DNA of 64,000 bases from Treponema maltophilum ATCC 51939 (GCF_000413055.1 NZ_KE332518.1:1613583-1677582); one strand, 5' to 3'. Counted from the stretch's first letter, positions 1 to 12,701 are shown. Notes: generated by a model not told the origin, from the sequence alone. Translations and numbers: made by a program.

Positions 1-812
1 TCATTATCGAAGACAACCGCAACCTGTATGCAATCGCAGGGTTTTGCAAGCGCGAGCGCTTCTACCGACGGATACAGCATGCCGAGATTGTCGATTTTGC
101 CGCACGAAAAAAACTCGCCGCCCGCTCCCGCAAAGCAGCCCTTGTGCGTATCGTACAGATACAAGTCGAAGTCGGAAATGCGCTCGGCGGGAACGCCCAG
201 TTTTTCGGCAATGAGCGTAAGCAAAAAATTATCGGCTTCGCAGGCATCGTTCAGTATGCCTAAAAGCGGCAGCGTATCTTTTTGCTTATTGATCGCAAAG
301 CCTTCGTTTATTTCGCGGTTCATATGGATCGCAAGGTTCGGAATCGTCAGCACCGGTTTTTCAAAGTCGAACAGTACGCTTTCGCAGCCCAAAATGCTTT
401 CGCCGTTGTTTTTATTTTTTAAAACGACGCGGCCTGCGGCCGACAGCGGACGGTCGAACCACGTCGATAAAATCGGGCCGCCGTACACTTCCGTGTTCAG
501 TTTTACGTAGTGATTTTGGACGGCGATTTCCGGTCGCGGTTTTATTTTAAAACCGGGAGAATCGCTGTGGCTTGCGATAATTCTGAAGCCGTTTTCGATG
601 CCGCCCGTGCGGCTCATCCGCCAAGCGACAAGAGCGCTCCCATTGTATTCCGTATAGTAAGCACCGCCTTTTTCCAAGGCAAAGTCGTCTTCGCGCTTTA
701 AGCGCTTAAACCCGTGTTTTTCCAAAAGAGAAGCGGCGTTGTGTACCGCATGGAATGCGGAAGGACTTGCGTCTATAAAATCGATAAGTTGTTTTGCGTT
801 TTGCGTATTCAT
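1..812 (-). CDS. M18 family aminopeptidase, N-terminal part (runs off the left edge)
   Basis: About 270 N-terminal residues of a metallo-aminopeptidase of the M18 (aspartyl aminopeptidase / ApeB) family. The family removes N-terminal residues from peptides in the cytoplasm using two metal ions. The sequence shows the family start (MNTQNAKQLIDFIDASPSAF), the HSDSPGFKIKP segment with its metal-binding His and Asp, and the KIDNLGML region. M18 enzymes are usually 420-460 residues, so the C-terminal third lies outside the window. The ATG at 812 is preceded by TATACT at 820-825, leaving only 7 nt, with no Shine-Dalgarno sequence. The mRNA may therefore be leaderless. Family assignment is by sequence recognition. 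Confidence 0.9.
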   Translation of the reverse strand, partial: MNTQNAKQLIDFIDASPSAFHAVHNAASLLEKHGFKRLKREDDFALEKGGAYYTEYNGSALVAWRMSRTGGIENGFRIIASHSDSPGFKIKPRPEIAVQNHYVKLNTEVYGGPILSTWFDRPLSAAGRVVLKNKNNGESILGCESVLFDFEKPVLTIPNLAIHMNREINEGFAINKQKDTLPLLGILNDACEADNFLLTLIAEKLGVPAERISDFDLYLYDTHKGCFAGAGGEFFSCGKIDNLGMLYPSVEALALAKPCDCIQVAVVFDN

Positions 813-894
813 ACCGTTAAGTATACCGAAATGCAGCGGACGGGAAAAGGGGGCGGAACAGACAAAAACGCGGCAGACGCGCTTCATTCGAATA

Positions 895-1770
895 TTACGG
901 CTCTTTTTCAGTACCGCGTTCCAAAAGCGGCTCGTACATCATAAGAGCGTGGTTTTCGGTGATTTTTTCATCGGCGATTAACGTACGCGCGCCGGAATGT
1001 ACGGCAAAATGTTTGCGGTACAGCGTGTTGTGCCGCACGTAAATGCCGGCACCTTCGCAGGTGATAGCGTGCGATTTTTGGTAGACTTCATACTTGTCTC
1101 CGATTGGAGCGTTACTCCGCCACTGTCCGCAGAGCATTCCGTTTTCCAGCCACACAAAAAGCGCAAAATCGGCAGCAGTGTTGTTTTGAATCATTAAATC
1201 GCGGTAGTTGTACACGCAGGTAGCGCCGCTTCCGAAGGGCACGGTTCTGTTTGAATCGGGGAAAACGTCGTAACTGTGGCGGAAGCGTTCCGTTACCGTA
1301 AGCGGCGTATGGAGCGTCATCCAGTAAATAAGATTTGAAAGCGCACATAAGCCCCCGCCGATGCGCGCCGAAGGTTTTCCGTTTACAAGCATCATGCCGC
1401 TCTTAAAGCCGCGCCGCTTTGTCGGGTTGCCGATCAGGCGCCAAAATGAAAACACCTCTCCGCTTTTTACAAGCGTTCCGTTTACTCGCTGCGCCGCAAG
1501 CGCAAGGTTTTCGGCTTTTCCGTTTTGCAGCGCCGCATCTTCTTTACTCAAATTCCTGAAAATCGGTGAGGAATGTGAGGCGGCAATGTACGGAAAATCC
1601 CGTTTTACTTGTTCGAGGGGAATTTTCGTCTGCTTTGCAAAGCGGGAGCGGTGTAGCGCCCAATACGCGCCGCGCATAAGGCGGAAAACCAGCATACCGC
1701 ACAAGAGGCGCAACTTTGACCGACGCTTGTGCGGTATAAAACGGAACGGAATGTTAGGGTCCGGCATCAA
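895..1770 (-). CDS. VanW family protein
   Basis: A 291-residue protein of the VanW family, named after a gene in VanB-type vancomycin-resistance clusters. The biochemical role of the family is unknown. Visible hallmarks are SGEVFSFWRLIGNPTKRRGF, GGGLCALSNLIYWMTLHTPL and ERFRHSYDVFPDSNRTVPFG, all typical of the VanW domain. There is no clear signal peptide; the N-terminus is basic (FIPHKRRSKLR) followed by a weakly hydrophobic stretch. The start overlaps the end of the upstream gene by 17 bp, which suggests translational coupling in a two-gene operon. No other resistance genes are nearby, so a housekeeping or envelope role is more likely than drug resistance. Confidence 0.88.
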   Translation of the reverse strand: MMPDPNIPFRFIPHKRRSKLRLLCGMLVFRLMRGAYWALHRSRFAKQTKIPLEQVKRDFPYIAASHSSPIFRNLSKEDAALQNGKAENLALAAQRVNGTLVKSGEVFSFWRLIGNPTKRRGFKSGMMLVNGKPSARIGGGLCALSNLIYWMTLHTPLTVTERFRHSYDVFPDSNRTVPFGSGATCVYNYRDLMIQNNTAADFALFVWLENGMLCGQWRSNAPIGDKYEVYQKSHAITCEGAGIYVRHNTLYRKHFAVHSGARTLIADEKITENHALMMYEPLLERGTEKEP

Positions 1771-2854
1771 AGCTCACATCTATTACCCGATTCGGATTGA
1801 GAACGGTATATTTTATGCCGTTTACGTACACGGTCTTTCCGTCAAGTTTTATCAATGTTGCCGTAACGGTTTCAACATACTGTATCGTTTCGTATTTTAG
1901 AATCCGATAATTCCCGAGCTTATACCGAGGTCTCTCCTCCCATACCCGTGATCGGCTAATTATAACATAGTCATAATCTTTCCGGTTATGCTTTTCCAGT
2001 TGCTCCTGAACGGTATCGGCACCGTAGTCACCGTATTTTTCTTTATAATACCGGACAATCGCTTCATTTGACTGCGCTTCCAAAATAACGCAATTATCCA
2101 TGTCGGATATACGAGACCCGCTTTTTGTAATGATAAAACCGCCGCCCCGCTCATTCCGTAAATACAATTCGTTTCCGTTTCCGAATAGGGCGAAAAATTC
2201 CTTTTCAAAATCGCCGGCTTTGTTTTTAAGCATCAGCTTTGAATTTTCTTCCTGCGCGGCTTTGAGCGGCGCAACATTTTCAAACGGAATAACCTTTCCC
2301 TTGTAGAGTAAACGTATATCACCGATACAGGTGTCGTCGTATTTGGCGCCTTTATATACGCCCGTAATTTTTATCGTAAGCGTTTGTGCCGTTTGAGGCA
2401 AACCGAAACATATCGACTGCCAGTTTTGTACTCCGTCGGCAAGAACGTATTCTCTTTGCTGAAAGTGTTTACCCGCAGTCTGTGTAAGCAAAATCGATTT
2501 TACGCGGTTATTTTTTGTGTAATAATCTTTGTAAGCAAAACCGTTTACGATTTGTATTTCGTCAAAACTGACCGGCTCTGCAAATTCAATCGTGATCGAT
2601 TCGCCGATTCCCGGCCCGTCTTTTTCGGCCTCGCACCACACCGTCGCAAAGTCGCCGTCCAAAACGTTGATCGGCGGATACAGATATTTTCCGGCAAACT
2701 GCGCTTCCACCAACTCGCTGGTCGCAAGTACCGATTTTGCATCAGCCTTCCGCGTCTGCGCCATAAACCAATCGGACTGGGCAAAACTTAAACCGGCCGC
2801 AAAAAAACACAACACGGCGCTCAATATGAATTTTTCGATACATCGTTTTTCCAT
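1754..2854 (-). CDS. Secreted protein with NADase-type glycan-binding (discoidin-like) domain
   Basis: A 366-residue exported protein. Residues 1-25 form a signal peptide (basic start, hydrophobic core, cleavage likely near SFAQ). Residues about 45-190 resemble the F5/8-type C-like NADase-type glycan-binding domain found in spirochaete surface proteins: NVLDGDFATVWCEAEKDGPG, ITIEFAEPVSFDEIQIVNG, and the closing CIGDIRLLYKGKVI. The remaining C-terminal part (about 200-366) is unrecognised, with a run of charged residues followed by a beta-rich tail. The start has a GAGAGG Shine-Dalgarno sequence. It is the first gene of a pair with VanW. Carbohydrate binding is inferred from the fold family, not shown. 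Confidence 0.82.
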   Translation of the reverse strand: MEKRCIEKFILSAVLCFFAAGLSFAQSDWFMAQTRKADAKSVLATSELVEAQFAGKYLYPPINVLDGDFATVWCEAEKDGPGIGESITIEFAEPVSFDEIQIVNGFAYKDYYTKNNRVKSILLTQTAGKHFQQREYVLADGVQNWQSICFGLPQTAQTLTIKITGVYKGAKYDDTCIGDIRLLYKGKVIPFENVAPLKAAQEENSKLMLKNKAGDFEKEFFALFGNGNELYLRNERGGGFIITKSGSRISDMDNCVILEAQSNEAIVRYYKEKYGDYGADTVQEQLEKHNRKDYDYVIISRSRVWEERPRYKLGNYRILKYETIQYVETVTATLIKLDGKTVYVNGIKYTVLNPNRVIDVSFDAGP

Positions 2855-2892
2855 AAAAACCTCTCATAAAAACTTTTGCATCATTTGTAGAA

Positions 2893-2901
2893 ATTATATC
2901 A
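2893..2901 (-). promoter_or_regulatory. Extended -10 promoter of the glycan-binding/VanW pair
   Basis: On the minus strand the sequence reads TGATATAAT, a full extended -10 element about 38 nt before the start at 2854. It lies back to back with the likely promoter of the divergent acyltransferase gene (TATTGT at 2911-2916). Confidence 0.6.
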
Positions 2902-2922
2902 CAAGTAGTGTATTGTGTCTGT

Positions 2923-3426
2923 ATGCCGATTTCTTTAAAAAGATTTTTAGTCAACAAACTGTCGGATTTGCTTCCGTCGTCGTGCTTTGCATATCGAAGA
3001 TTTATTTTGCGGTTTGCCGGCGTACATATTGCAAAAACCGCCAAAATTAACGAAGGGTTTCGCGTGTACGGCCGGGGCAATGTCGATATCGGCGACAATG
3101 CGTGGATAGGCAAAAACTGTACGCTGTACACAATGCCCGGCTGTACCGTCGCCTTCGGAAAAAACTGCGATATAGGACCGGAAACCTGTTTTAATTGTCA
3201 AAGCCACAAAACGGGAACGCCGGAACATCGGGCGGGTACGTGCAGCGCGCACGATATAAAAATCGGAAGCGGGGTATGGATCGGTATGCGCTCAACCGTT
3301 CTGTGTTCCCAAATCGGTTCGGGTGCGGTTATCGGAGCGGCGTCGCTCGTTTTAAAAGATGTCCCGCCGAACGTACTGTGCGCGGGAAATCCCGCCGAAA
3401 TCAAAAAGACTTTGCCTTTTTCCTGA
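2923..3426 (+). CDS. Left-handed beta-helix (hexapeptide repeat) acyltransferase, maltose O-acetyltransferase-like
   Basis: A 167-residue acyltransferase of the LbetaH/hexapeptide superfamily, which transfers acyl (usually acetyl) groups from CoA to sugars or other hydroxyl acceptors. The hexapeptide repeats are visible as VDIGDNAWIGKNC, VAFGKNCDIGPETC and IKIGSGVWIGMRSTVL. The C-terminal signature GAASLVLKDVPPNVLCAGNP is typical of the Maa/NodL group. The HKTGTPEHRAG loop probably carries the catalytic His. An in-frame GTG at 2908 is an alternative start; ATG 2923 was chosen because TATTGT at 2911-2916 leaves exactly 6 nt, as at other starts here. The 3' end overlaps the convergent gene by 26 bp. 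The substrate is unknown. Confidence 0.88.
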   Translation: MPISLKRFLVNKLSDLLPSSCFAYRRFILRFAGVHIAKTAKINEGFRVYGRGNVDIGDNAWIGKNCTLYTMPGCTVAFGKNCDIGPETCFNCQSHKTGTPEHRAGTCSAHDIKIGSGVWIGMRSTVLCSQIGSGAVIGAASLVLKDVPPNVLCAGNPAEIKKTLPFS

Positions 3427-5038
3427 TAAACGCGGGACGGACGGTGTACGGATTGAACCAATTGTTATACGTTTCGGCAATTTCTTCTTCTTCGTTTGCA
3501 AGATATTCACGCCAATAATCTTCGCGGATTAAAACATAGTGCGAATCGATTCGGCGGACGTTTTCGGCAAAATCCCGTCCGCTTGCGTGTATATTTTGCT
3601 CTAAAGAAATCATATGTACGCCGTATGCCAAACGCCACAGTTTTTCCGTCGGAACGTAAAAATCGGGAATATAATTCAAGCTGTCACGCAGGTTTTTGTA
3701 ATATGTATACACGTGGTTTAAGCCCAAATGCGCAATCAAAAGCGAATCGTCATCAAGTTCAATATTTTCGATTATGCGCCTGTAATAGCCGTAGGGCGGA
3801 TCGCGTTCTTTTTTGTATAATCGGGGCGTACAAAACAAAAGCACACATAAGACGGCGCACGGCACACAATAGACGGCCTTCACAACGGGTAATCCGCGTT
3901 TGCCCCTTCCTTCGCCGGCGTTTATTTTTTCGCCGGGCCGAGCATTCGGCTGCATGAACATCACATTAAGCATATATGCGATAAAAACGATTGCCGCGGG
4001 AACGGCATTCAAAAGCATTCGGTAGCCCATGTCCAAAACATCCAGCCGCCAAAAAGGGAAAAACAGAACGGGCGTGAACAAAAGAGCGCAGTCGAAACGC
4101 TTTGTACGAAAAACATACACAACGGATAAAACCCACGTTGCGGCAAAATAAACGGATATTTCAAAACACAACGCAAAACCGCAGGAACGTATCATAAACG
4201 GAGAAAAAAGCGGAAGGACAGGCGTAAGCGCGAAAACGTTTTTAAAACGCGCAAGCTGAGTAAAAAGAATCGCGCAGACACAGACAAAGCCTGCGGCTGC
4301 GACGACAGCGACAATCGGGCGCAGCTTAAAAGAAAGTTTTTTTACCATCAATATGCCGGTAAAGATAAGCGCGTAACATGCCGAAACCAAATGGCTCATC
4401 ATGCACAGAATACATAAGGCAAAAGTCAAACCTATATGTACCGCATATAAAGCATACGAGGCGCGATTTTTTGCAGCGGACATACGCAGCACATGTACCG
4501 CACTCGCGCCGTACAAAAAGAAAAAGACCACCCCGGTTTGATTGTTTATATAATTTATGCACAGAATCGTTACGGCAGGCGATACAGCGCTCAGCAGCAT
4601 GGCTGCCCCGGCGGCATATAAGCCGTTTTGCCGATTTCCGCGAAAACACAGCATCCGCACAAAGACAAAAATACCGACCGACAGCAACGCATTCGAAACG
4701 GCCGCCCACAGTTTACAACCGATAATCGCATCACCGCATATCAGCGAACAAAGTCCGCACAGATAGTACCCGATTTTCGTATCGGGGTTTTCGAGCGATC
4801 CCGTAAGCATAAACGATTTGGCTTGCAGCGCATAAAAATAGCCGTCCAATCCCGTAGGATGCTCGGAAGTATTCAGCATAAAAAAACGCACTGCGGTTAT
4901 TACAACAAAAAAAACAAAAACGGTACCTGCAGCGCACGTCTTCTCTATCCGAGCCGTATTCGCCGGACCTGTTCCGCCGTACAAGCCGCTTTGCGTATCG
5001 TCTGTAAAAAACCGCTTACGTTCCGACATTTGCGCCAT
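3401..5038 (-). CDS. Polytopic membrane protein, GT-C glycosyltransferase-like
   Basis: A 545-residue integral membrane protein with roughly ten or more hydrophobic segments and a soluble C-terminal tail of about 130 residues. After the first membrane segment comes TSEHPTGLDGYFYALQAKSF. An acidic residue in the first extracytoplasmic loop is the usual catalytic feature of GT-C (lipid-phosphosugar dependent) glycosyltransferases, and the D of GLDGYFYA fits. The family is inferred from topology and that loop only; no clear named family is recognised. The initiator may be ATG 5038 (MAQMSERK) or the second Met three codons later. It converges with the acyltransferase gene, and the two could act on the same glycan, but this is speculative. 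Confidence 0.72.
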   Translation of the reverse strand: MAQMSERKRFFTDDTQSGLYGGTGPANTARIEKTCAAGTVFVFFVVITAVRFFMLNTSEHPTGLDGYFYALQAKSFMLTGSLENPDTKIGYYLCGLCSLICGDAIIGCKLWAAVSNALLSVGIFVFVRMLCFRGNRQNGLYAAGAAMLLSAVSPAVTILCINYINNQTGVVFFFLYGASAVHVLRMSAAKNRASYALYAVHIGLTFALCILCMMSHLVSACYALIFTGILMVKKLSFKLRPIVAVVAAAGFVCVCAILFTQLARFKNVFALTPVLPLFSPFMIRSCGFALCFEISVYFAATWVLSVVYVFRTKRFDCALLFTPVLFFPFWRLDVLDMGYRMLLNAVPAAIVFIAYMLNVMFMQPNARPGEKINAGEGRGKRGLPVVKAVYCVPCAVLCVLLFCTPRLYKKERDPPYGYYRRIIENIELDDDSLLIAHLGLNHVYTYYKNLRDSLNYIPDFYVPTEKLWRLAYGVHMISLEQNIHASGRDFAENVRRIDSHYVLIREDYWREYLANEEEEIAETYNNWFNPYTVRPAFIRKKAKSF

Positions 5039-5078
5039 CCTTTTTTTACATACCCGCCGAATCTGCCGAACCGTGCAG

Positions 5079-5951
5079 ATGAAAAATAAAGCTGCACACG
5101 GCTATTTATTGTACCGATTATCACACGATTCGGCAATTGCCGGCTGCCATTATGTCGCCATCGATTATCACAAAGACAGTGATCATTATGTTATTGATAA
5201 CAGAGTAAATGTCCGCTCGGCGCCGAACATTTCCGGTGAAAAACTGTTCCGGCTGAATGCGGGTGATAAAGTCAGGATACTCGAGTGGAATGAAGATGGG
5301 GAATGGCTTTGGGCGGAAGGCTACTATGCGCCGTGGTACAAAATCTCTTGCGCCAAAGGTACCGGCTACATATGCGGCCGGTATATTTCCTGCAAAGAGG
5401 CTGTAGGGGACCTCGACAACGACGGAGAAGATGAGGTTTTTGCATGCCTTTGCGTCAGTGAATCTAAGGGAGCGCCGATTTCCGGAAATTTCAGATATAT
5501 GAGCAGCTTTTATAACATAAACACACATCACGTGCTCATAAAAGACTCACAGGTTAAAAATATCGACTTGGAGAAACTCTATTTGGAAGAATTCGATGAA
5601 AATAAAATCTCGCGAGATACCTTCTATTCAATATGGGAATGCGAATATTTGACACCGGAAGTATCTTTTCGCGTTGCCCGCAGCGGTTCTAAAGACGAAG
5701 AGGGCGGCTGGTATACAAAGCGGTATTTTTATTTTACGGACGGCACACTGAAATATCTTACTACACTTTCAGACGTTGAATCTAAAATGCATTACGGGTT
5801 TGTCGAATATTTTGAATTTAGCAATAGAAACACGATAACAGTCATGCATATATCTAAAAGCTGGGAAAACGGCACGCCTTCGGTATCCGAAAGAGAATCC
5901 GGAGGCTATTTGTGGAACGGCAAAGATTTTATAGATACCGGCGGCCAATAA
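5079..5951 (+). CDS. SH3-domain protein, possibly missing its N-terminus
   Basis: A protein of about 290 residues. Residues about 38-107 form a bacterial SH3 (SH3b) domain: VNVRSAPNISGEKLFRLNAG then GDKVRILEW and GYICGRYISC. It is followed at once by VGDLDNDGEDEVFACL, which resembles the calcium-binding DxDxDG loops of VCBS/FG-GAP repeats. The rest has no recognised domain. SH3b domains usually act outside the cytoplasm on cell wall or surfaces, yet no signal peptide is visible: the start reads MKNKAAHGYLLYRL. Either the true start is lost or this is a 5'-truncated copy. GTG 5073 is an alternative start. The gene is divergent from the membrane protein at 3401-5038. Confidence 0.72.
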   Translation: MKNKAAHGYLLYRLSHDSAIAGCHYVAIDYHKDSDHYVIDNRVNVRSAPNISGEKLFRLNAGDKVRILEWNEDGEWLWAEGYYAPWYKISCAKGTGYICGRYISCKEAVGDLDNDGEDEVFACLCVSESKGAPISGNFRYMSSFYNINTHHVLIKDSQVKNIDLEKLYLEEFDENKISRDTFYSIWECEYLTPEVSFRVARSGSKDEEGGWYTKRYFYFTDGTLKYLTTLSDVESKMHYGFVEYFEFSNRNTITVMHISKSWENGTPSVSERESGGYLWNGKDFIDTGGQ

Positions 5952-6391
5952 GTTATAGTAAAGCATATAATTACAGTATTTCCATGTTCACTCTCTGTTT
6001 TCACCTATCTTTTTTTCCAGATATGTAAGGATCGGAATTTTATTCATTGATTACCCTCCGTTTATAATTCAGTTGCCGTATTATAAATATTTGCGGCCGT
6101 TTAAACAATTCCTTCTCTGCATTTTCCTTAATTTCATACGACATGTTTATATGGGCGTTGCCGCAAAAAACGAAGATTTAACGAGAGCGCTAAAAGAAAA
6201 TCGTTTTTTGCGGCCGCGTGTTCTGCAGTACTCCTCGAAAGCACCCGCTCATTTTCCCGTGCTTTCTGCGGGGTACTGCTGCCACCCGCTAACGCCTGAC
6301 GGTATACCAAGACTTAATTTAAAACTCGTCGGGGACGGCGAAAAAGTAACAAACTTTTGAGCCCCCCCGCCTGCCCACGTCGCACGCAAGC
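5952..6391. other. Gene-free stretch with a long imperfect palindrome
   Basis: No convincing gene is visible. An open frame at about 6073-6360 has no ribosome site and no recognisable protein. Positions 6225-6279 form a long two-part hairpin: GCAGTACTCC (6225-6234) pairs with GGGGTACTGC (6270-6279), and inside it GAAAGCAC (6237-6244) pairs with GTGCTTTC (6259-6266). This is the first of a series of hairpins running up to the 5S gene. Confidence 0.6.
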
Positions 6392-6466
6392 GTGCTCACC
6401 AAGTTTGCAAGAGAAGGCTGTTGGGTTTTGTAGGTAAGGTTAAGCAAACTTGATAGGCTTCTTTAG
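6392..6466. repeat. 75-bp structured repeat, copy 1
   Basis: First of three near-identical 75-bp units downstream of the rRNA operon. It begins GTGCTCACCAAGTTTGC and ends near GGCTTCTTTAG. The arms CAAGTTTGC and GCAAACTTG enclose a conserved interior containing GGCTGTTGGGTTTTGTAGG. An AT-rich hairpin follows at 6474-6518. Confidence 0.85.
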
Positions 6467-6473
6467 ACCATGG

Positions 6474-6518
6474 TTTATTTTAAAGGGGACTGTCTTCGCC
6501 GGAGCCCTTTAAAATAAA
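6474..6518. other. AT-rich perfect hairpin, copy 1
   Basis: TTTATTTTAAAGGG (6474-6487) pairs with CCCTTTAAAATAAA (6505-6518), a perfect 14-bp stem. It works in either direction. A near copy is at 6901-6945. Confidence 0.8.
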
Positions 6519-6547
6519 AAAGCCCGGCATACCGACTAAGGTCGGGC
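6515..6547 (-). terminator. Rho-independent terminator, copy 1 (minus-strand direction)
   Basis: On the minus strand GCCCGAC (6541-6547) pairs with GCCGGGC (6522-6528, one wobble), followed directly by a T run. It is repeated at 6942-6974 with a perfectly paired stem. The direction is that of transcripts leaving the rRNA operon. Confidence 0.65.
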
Positions 6548-6570
6548 AGCAACCGACGCACGCGAGGCGC

Positions 6571-6645
6571 GTGCTCACCAAGTTTGCAAGAGAAGGCTGT
6601 TGGGTTTTGTAGGTGAGGTTAAGCAAACTTGATAGGCTTCTTTAG
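6571..6645. repeat. 75-bp structured repeat, copy 2
   Basis: Second copy of the 75-bp unit, almost identical to copy 1. It is preceded by CGCACGCGAGGCGCGTGC, itself a small hairpin, and followed by a 16-bp perfect hairpin at 6653-6689 (arms around GAGCCGC/GCGGCTC). Confidence 0.85.
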
Positions 6646-6652
6646 ACTGTAT

Positions 6653-6689
6653 TTTTATTTTGAGCCGCCATACGCGGCTCAAAATAAAA
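6653..6689. other. 16-bp perfect hairpin
   Basis: TTTTATTTTGAGCCGC (6653-6668) pairs with GCGGCTCAAAATAAAA (6674-6689) across a 5-nt loop. Confidence 0.8.
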
Positions 6690-6709
6690 AAAAAGCCTGG
6701 CAGCACTCT

Positions 6710-6746
6710 GCGTAACGGCAAAAGTCGATTCATTTTGCCGTTACGC
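6710..6746. other. 14-bp perfect hairpin, followed by two more hairpins
   Basis: GCGTAACGGCAAAA (6710-6723) pairs with TTTTGCCGTTACGC (6733-6746). Two further stems follow: CGAGTTTG/CAAACTCG (6749-6775) and AGCCGTGAAAA with its complement (6787-6815). Confidence 0.8.
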
Positions 6747-6826
6747 ATCGAGTTTGTCGCAAGGCGTCAAACTCGCATACATGCAAAGCCGTGAAAAGCT
6801 GAAGTTTTTCACGGCTGTTTTAACAG

Positions 6827-6893
6827 CAGTTTGCCCGCGCAAAGGAAGTATGCGTTTGATATTTCTTAGGGGCAAACTGATAGCTTTCTTTAG
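6827..6893. repeat. Degenerate copy of the 75-bp repeat
   Basis: The interior has diverged, but the framework is kept. CAGTTTGCCC (6827-6836) pairs with GGGGCAAACTG (6869-6879), followed by a diverged end (ATAGCTTTCTTTAG). The arms differ from those of the other copies yet still pair, which suggests the stem matters. Confidence 0.6.
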
Positions 6894-6900
6894 GCCATAA

Positions 6901-6945
6901 TTTATTTTAAAGGGGACTGTCTTCGCCGGAGCACTTTAAAATAAA
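6901..6945. other. AT-rich hairpin, copy 2
   Basis: Near copy of the hairpin at 6474-6518, with the same loop GACTGTCTTCGCCGGAG and one change in the stem (GCACTTT for GCCCTTT). Confidence 0.75.
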
Positions 6946-6974
6946 AAAGCCCGACATACCGACTAAGGTCGGGC
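6942..6974 (-). terminator. Rho-independent terminator, copy 2 (minus-strand direction)
   Basis: On the minus strand GCCCGAC (6968-6974) pairs perfectly with GTCGGGC (6949-6955), followed by six or more T. Copy 1 at 6515-6547 has a G-T wobble at the matching position. Confidence 0.7.
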
Positions 6975-6997
6975 AGCAACCGACGCACGCGAGGCGC

Positions 6998-7072
6998 GTG
7001 CTCACCAAGTTTGCACGGGAAGGCTGTTGGGTTTTGTAGGTGAGGTTAAGCAAACTTGCTAGGTTTCTTTAG
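6998..7072. repeat. 75-bp structured repeat, copy 3
   Basis: Third copy of the unit, closest to the 5S gene. A few substitutions are seen relative to copies 1 and 2 (GCACGGGAAGG in the interior, GCTAGGTTTC near the end). A 19-bp perfect hairpin at 7079-7121 follows. Confidence 0.85.
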
Positions 7073-7078
7073 GCTGTA

Positions 7079-7124
7079 TTTTATGCCCTGAGGCGCATTG
7101 CGTGCGCCTCAGGGCATAAAAAAA
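7079..7124 (-). terminator. Terminator region just after 5S rRNA
   Basis: The 5S terminal helix (GCCTGG...CCAGGC) is followed on the minus strand by seven T (7118-7124). This acts as an intrinsic terminator in its own right. Immediately beyond is a 19-bp perfect hairpin (7079-7097 with 7103-7121, core ATGCCCTGAGGCGCA). Confidence 0.7.
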
Positions 7125-7235
7125 GCCTGGCAGCAACCTACTTTCCCGCGTAAGCAGTATCATCGGCGTAAGAGAGCTTGACTTCCGTGTTCGGGATGGG
7201 AACGGGTATGACCTCTCCACTATGGCCACCAGGCA
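7125..7235 (-). rRNA. rrf: 5S ribosomal RNA
   Basis: About 111 nt. The ends pair (TGCCTGGTGG at the 5' side, CTGCCAGGC at the 3' side), and internal 5S features such as CCGAACACGGAAGTCAAG are present. It is the last gene of the rRNA operon, about 56 bp after 23S. Confidence 0.95.
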
Positions 7236-7291
7236 TAATAAACAAAAGAAAAGGAAAAAACGAATAGTTTGGTAAGTAAAAAAGATAATAT

Positions 7292-10260
<2,969 letters not shown>

Positions 10261-10468
10261 ATATTATCTTTTTTGCTTTCCGTATAACGCCTCATCGCTT
10301 CAGGATCAGGTCAAGCTTCCTCGGCTTTCTTCCTTCCGCTCCGCGCCATACGCCTTCGTTTCTTCCTTCCCTTCATTGTCAATGTGCGCTGATTACTTTC
10401 CGCTTCAATGCGGATTTCATCTATGAAAAACCATTCTACGGCCGAAACCGCCGAATGATTGATTTTAC

Positions 10469-10542
10469 TGGAGATAAGGGGATTCGAACCCCTGACCCTC
10501 GGCTTGCAAAGCCGATGCTCTAGCCAGCTGAGCTATATCCCC
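10469..10542 (-). tRNA. tRNA-Ala (anticodon TGC)
   Basis: A cloverleaf of 74 nt in the 16S-23S spacer. The acceptor stem is GGGGATA with TATCTCC, the anticodon loop TTTGCAA gives TGC, and the T loop GGTTCGAATCC is normal. The 3' CCA is not encoded. tRNA-Ala or tRNA-Ile in this spacer is typical of treponemal rRNA operons. Confidence 0.96.
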
Positions 10543-10700
10543 GTCATATAAATAAAAGGGAGGAAAAGAAAGCACAAGAGGCTTTATAAACAAAGGCCCG
10601 TGTTGTACATCTGACACTTTATAAACACGCTGTATTTCTACCCCGGTTTGCCTTCGGCAAACCGGCAGTAAAAAAACACGCAGTGTTTTTTTACCTTTCT

Positions 10701-12250
<1,550 letters not shown>

Positions 12251-12603
12251 TTGTATTCATAGGTCTTGCGACCAATGATTTCATTTCAAATCGTCCCTTG
12301 CTTTTATTTCAAGGATTGCACCTTCCGTACCCCGCTTTATGCAGAATACTTCCGATGCATTGACTGTGCCGTCCTTTAGACGGCTGCCCTTGTTTATTTC
12401 AACCCGGATACTTTCGTACCCGCACTATTGAACCTCTTGCTGTCTTACAAAACCGTTTCCGGCTTTGTAGCATTTGCAGTAACCGTCACGTTACTGCAGC
12501 TTTCTTTTCCTTCCCTTGTATTTCAAGTTGCTCTTTTTTTGCCGTCTACGGCGGCAAAAAATATGTGCCGCGCGAGCGTTTTACTCAAGCGGCGAGTGTG
12601 TTG
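12251..12603 (-). other. rRNA operon leader
   Basis: About 350 nt between the promoter and 16S, without a gene. It holds several small stem-loops, for example TTGCCGCC/GGCGGCAA-like pairing near 12540-12565, GCCGTC/GACGGC near 12372-12385, and GCAGTAAC/GTTACTGC near 12475-12500. These are probably pre-rRNA processing or antitermination structures; no clear boxA was found. Confidence 0.6.
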
Positions 12604-12633
12604 AATATATCACAGCCGGCTATTTCGTGTCAA
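12604..12633 (-). promoter_or_regulatory. rRNA operon promoter
   Basis: On the minus strand the -35 is a perfect TTGACA (12628-12633) and the -10 is TATATT (12604-12609), separated by 18 bp. Upstream (12645-12690) are repeated A-tracts on the transcribed side that could act as an UP element. Confidence 0.82.
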
Positions 12634-12701
12634 GCACTCTACAGCTTTTTTTTACCTTTTTTTAGCTTTTTTTTACTCTTCCTACGCTTCTTTACGGCTT
12701 T

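Noticed and set aside
895-1770. VanW as evidence for vancomycin resistance
   Set aside because: No vanS, vanR, vanH, vanA/B or vanX genes are nearby, and VanW proteins are widespread in bacteria without resistance.
1361-1900. A long plus-strand open frame antisense to VanW
   Set aside because: It mirrors the codon pattern of the VanW gene and carries no domain; many real genes here have such shadows (for example 44678-46507, 43869-45068, 54624-55166).
6073-6360. A 95-codon open frame on the plus strand
   Set aside because: No ribosome site or usual start, no recognisable protein, and it covers a strong palindrome. It probably belongs to the hairpin array.
6392-7072. The regularly spaced 75-bp units as a CRISPR array
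   Set aside because: Only three units, too long, with spacers that are themselves hairpins or terminators, and no cas genes nearby.
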